This document shows positions 62,801-64,000 of a stretch of DNA of 64,000 nucleotides, piece by piece. The notes under the pieces are model-generated. The model did no database searches. It was not told the DNA's origin and saw only the letters and a program-made list of their open reading frames with translations. Source of the DNA: Clostridium muellerianum (lineage in GTDB: Bacteria > Bacillota > Clostridia > Clostridiales > Clostridiaceae); contig NZ_JABBNI010000020.1 in assembly GCF_012926525.1 (NCBI RefSeq), positions 1 through 64,000 of the forward strand, read 5' to 3'. Position numbers and translations under genes: made by a program. How positions within the stretch are numbered: position 1 is the stretch's first letter; each line of letters starts with the position of its first letter.

Positions 62801-64000
62801 TTCTTTTGCAGCTACTTGAATATTTGCTTTAGGTGCTTCTACTGCTATTCTTTCAACTTTTGCTTCAGGATTAACTGCAACTACTGCTCGTGGTGTTCTT
62901 ACATTCACATTTTTAACTTTTGAATTAGCCACTTGAAGTGTTGGCGGTGGTGCTGTTGGTTTTTCTTGGGCATCCATATTAATGCTTCCAATGTCACTTG
63001 GTATAGGTGGTTGAGCTGCAGAAGCAGGACATGGATTTACTGCCACTCTTGCATTACAGGAAATTTGCACTGTGTCTGTTTTTACGCCATTTAAATTAAT
63101 ACTATTGATAGATCCTGAGAGTATTTTTATTCCACCACTAATATCTACATTTTCAATTGTCATACTTCCGTGTTCTCCTATATCTATAACCAGCTCTCCA
63201 TCTATAATTAAGCTTCTGAGTACACTTTCATCAGCACCATTTCCAAATGTTATATCATTACCCAAATTTGGAGTTGTTAAAGTAAATTTATTAGTTCCAT
63301 TACTATCCAAAATAATATATTTATTTATAGAAAGAGCACTAGTTAGTGTTATATCATTTAATAAAGATATATGACCTATAGAATCATCTAAAAGTGCAGC
63401 TCTCAATTGTTGTTCATCAGCTACATTAATAGGTTGTAATGTCTTTTGAATTATTGCTATCTTATATACATTGGTTACTACTTTATCTTGAGATGTGCAT
63501 TTAACCGAAATTACATCATTAATATTGAAATCATAGGAATCCCATAATGCTTTATCAATTACAGTAGTCACTCCATTTCTTACTACTTCCAGAACTACAA
63601 TTGAATTAGGTTCACCTTGTGTTATACTAATACCTGTTGTAGTCTGAGTACCTACCTCTAAAGCAGCCCCATTAGGATTGATATCTGTTATTAAAGCTTT
63701 ATTTAAATCTACTAGATAAGTTGCTATTTGTATAGAACTTAAATTAGCATTATGACTTTTAAGAACTCCATTTATTTGGGTTTCGTCAGTATCGCTAAAG
63801 TATATATAACTTCTCTTTAGATTATTTTTAACATCAAATATTAAGTTATCTTTAAATTCAGTGGTAGATTTTTGAAGTCCTTGAAGTTCTATTGCTGCAC
63901 TAAATATACCATTTGGTTCCTGTGTTTCTATTGGAGTAAGTGGATCATTCCATACATCATTTACTCTATTGTTTGTAATCGAAATATTAGTTGACATAAA
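59891..64000 (-). CDS. Large repetitive beta-helix protein, N-terminus beyond the window
   Basis: At least 1368 residues; the first in-window Met is preceded by an open Phe codon and matches an internal position of the second module, so the gene continues past 64000. The protein is a tandem of a module about 883 residues long: copy 1 starts at 63997, copy 2 at 61348 and ends at 59891. Each module has the N-x-x-x-D-V-W-N-x-P-L-T-P-I-E-T start, a cadherin-like beta-sandwich (V-Y-K-I/V end), then right-handed beta-helix turns. Copy 1 has a proline-rich insert near residues 330-350 (62.9-63.1 kb). There is no LPXTG or CWBR2 end, so anchoring is unknown. It is probably a surface protein. Confidence 0.85.
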   Translation of the reverse strand, partial: FMSTNISITNNRVNDVWNDPLTPIETQEPNGIFSAAIELQGLQKSTTEFKDNLIFDVKNNLKRSYIYFSDTDETQINGVLKSHNANLSSIQIATYLVDLNKALITDINPNGAALEVGTQTTTGISITQGEPNSIVVLEVVRNGVTTVIDKALWDSYDFNINDVISVKCTSQDKVVTNVYKIAIIQKTLQPINVADEQQLRAALLDDSIGHISLLNDITLTSALSINKYIILDSNGTNKFTLTTPNLGNDITFGNGADESVLRSLIIDGELVIDIGEHGSMTIENVDISGGIKILSGSINSINLNGVKTDTVQISCNARVAVNPCPASAAQPPIPSDIGSINMDAQEKPTAPPPTLQVANSKVKNVNVRTPRAVVAVNPEAKVERIAVEAPKANIQVAAKEKVKTVQVNAQDTTLTLSDEASVETLNLNANNLNISGKNIDNMNIESGVTDINTIHVEGYEQTNTDTAKAGNSSAVIFALTQNNIKNIILEGIFEDIAISGKSITNISGAVDNREVSVDDIKVLKYSVLVYSIAKINLLPGVYDEALEINRPVTLQGTSNAVLKSKTEKSATAINILSNDVAVTELQIDNWDVGVNCNEKSYGISIIGCEFTSNNQAIVLHDVRNARIIENKLKYNIQACVVTIGKCSNIIINSQFEHSLVNGTKGISIIGENNSIPRRINITGSEFIDFAPNKRIVYTDIPNLPDNHVIYDVSTESSLRTILGEWPEVGIINILSDIENISNPIEILRPVVLGHNPLVELVQEKKQIIAGSNISKLSFVNYSAVIGIKSNDVAIVNLTIDGKECAENGIYVQGDNCGIYGNIIKNIVRPTSEAACGSGITVYKSGNTTSQASINGLNIMNNNISNMARQGIFVEAFNTEIKEFFMSNNIHVIDNTVDNVWNNPLTPIETSEPNGMFSAAIELQGLQKSTTALENNVISNVKNNLKEIYVYYSDTNETLIDGVLASHKADLNSIKIVSHDIDLSKALVTVSNPNGVNLVKCDSETLTGISIEKGETNETIIVKVNGTPLDAEQWTTNAFNINDVILVESKSQDTLVTKVYKVTIKLNQAFVSDEVGLKNALADNCVKQVTLEKGITLTNSIDINRNIILDSSGTNKYALTLPVNTAVNLKSGCSGIQVNNLDIENGQLNVNIRDKESVSLNNVTAAINDSNKIDVSISGATGDSVFNIKGMNTNNVSIISSGKVILDKYSYSGIDTKSTIKKINMDASAVTAILEVSNSQITDLDLGAVFSEVTLEQETVITNLNINGTNTNLTVDSGVVDNLVITGVIPGTTTGKATAGQFGTVQINKGKTTLEFDDSCIITKLNLNCNDIIITCPDTWITSGKFIVQSGVTDKSTVIINTKPITDYGL

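Overview
The window is AT-rich DNA from a spore-forming Clostridium (Clostridiaceae, sensu stricto type). Supporting evidence is very low GC, strong AGGAGG-type ribosome sites with frequent TTG and GTG starts, a PolC-type replicative polymerase, a Spo0E-like phosphatase, GlnRS for direct Gln-tRNA charging, a Cys-type formate dehydrogenase, cell-wall-binding repeat-2 proteins and a CBO0543-type membrane protein. A species cannot be assigned from sequence alone; gas-fermenting or kluyveri-group clostridia are possible relatives. I see no rRNA, tRNA, CRISPR array, prophage or intact insertion sequence.

Layout. 0-12 kb is an accessory region rich in GNAT acetyltransferases (four intact, two remnants), with a DJ-1/PfpI protein, a secreted CWBR2 protein, VanZ, a metallophosphoesterase, an Rpn-family nuclease and several decayed genes (Tag glycosylase, a condensation-type protein, GNATs). 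12-24 kb holds regulators beside their targets: a MocR regulator, a MerR regulator with two HTH domains and an ABC-2 exporter sharing a near-identical operator, an AEC transporter/TetR/FabG/MaoC-like set, a PilZ protein, a second TetR with an EFR1 flavodoxin-ferredoxin, and PhzF. 24-30 kb has an HD-GYP protein, a FeoB whose GTPase P-loop is degenerate together with its small Cys-rich partner, an orphan T-box 3' half, glnS and a kinase-like orphan. 30-35 kb carries a ytrABC-like operon with a clear GntR operator. 35-46 kb has polC, a two-component system with a secreted beta-propeller-like protein, a glutamine-rich protein and a cell-wall amidase-like protein. 46-60 kb has a methyltransferase, ribB with an upstream FMN riboswitch, a DMT transporter, a secreted GH28 pectinase, fdhA, a GT-C glycosyltransferase, a Cof-type HAD phosphatase, Spo0E and a LysR/TSUP divergent pair. 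60-64 kb is one very long beta-helix protein with an 883-residue tandem module, running off the window edge.

The signal least explained by ordinary annotation is a set of dispersed long palindromes in intergenic space. One family has ends of the form TTAAGGCATCTGAAAG and a conserved CAAGGAGGCAGGTTCCGC-type core: full copies at 48563-48724 and 54335-54494, a reduced copy at 15631-15697, a half copy at 35306-35379 that supplies the polC stop codon, and a stub that encodes the last residues of the glycosyltransferase at 54792. A second family (30266-30579, 56311-56400 and flanks near 17011) shares CTGATATATG arms and a GCATAATGC-like flank. A very long palindrome lies at 17186-17434. All of these have GGAAC-type sequence near the loop. 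They look like non-autonomous mobile palindromes or structured RNAs.

Coding starts below were often moved inward from the longest open frame because a good Shine-Dalgarno sequence sits at an internal ATG, GTG or TTG.
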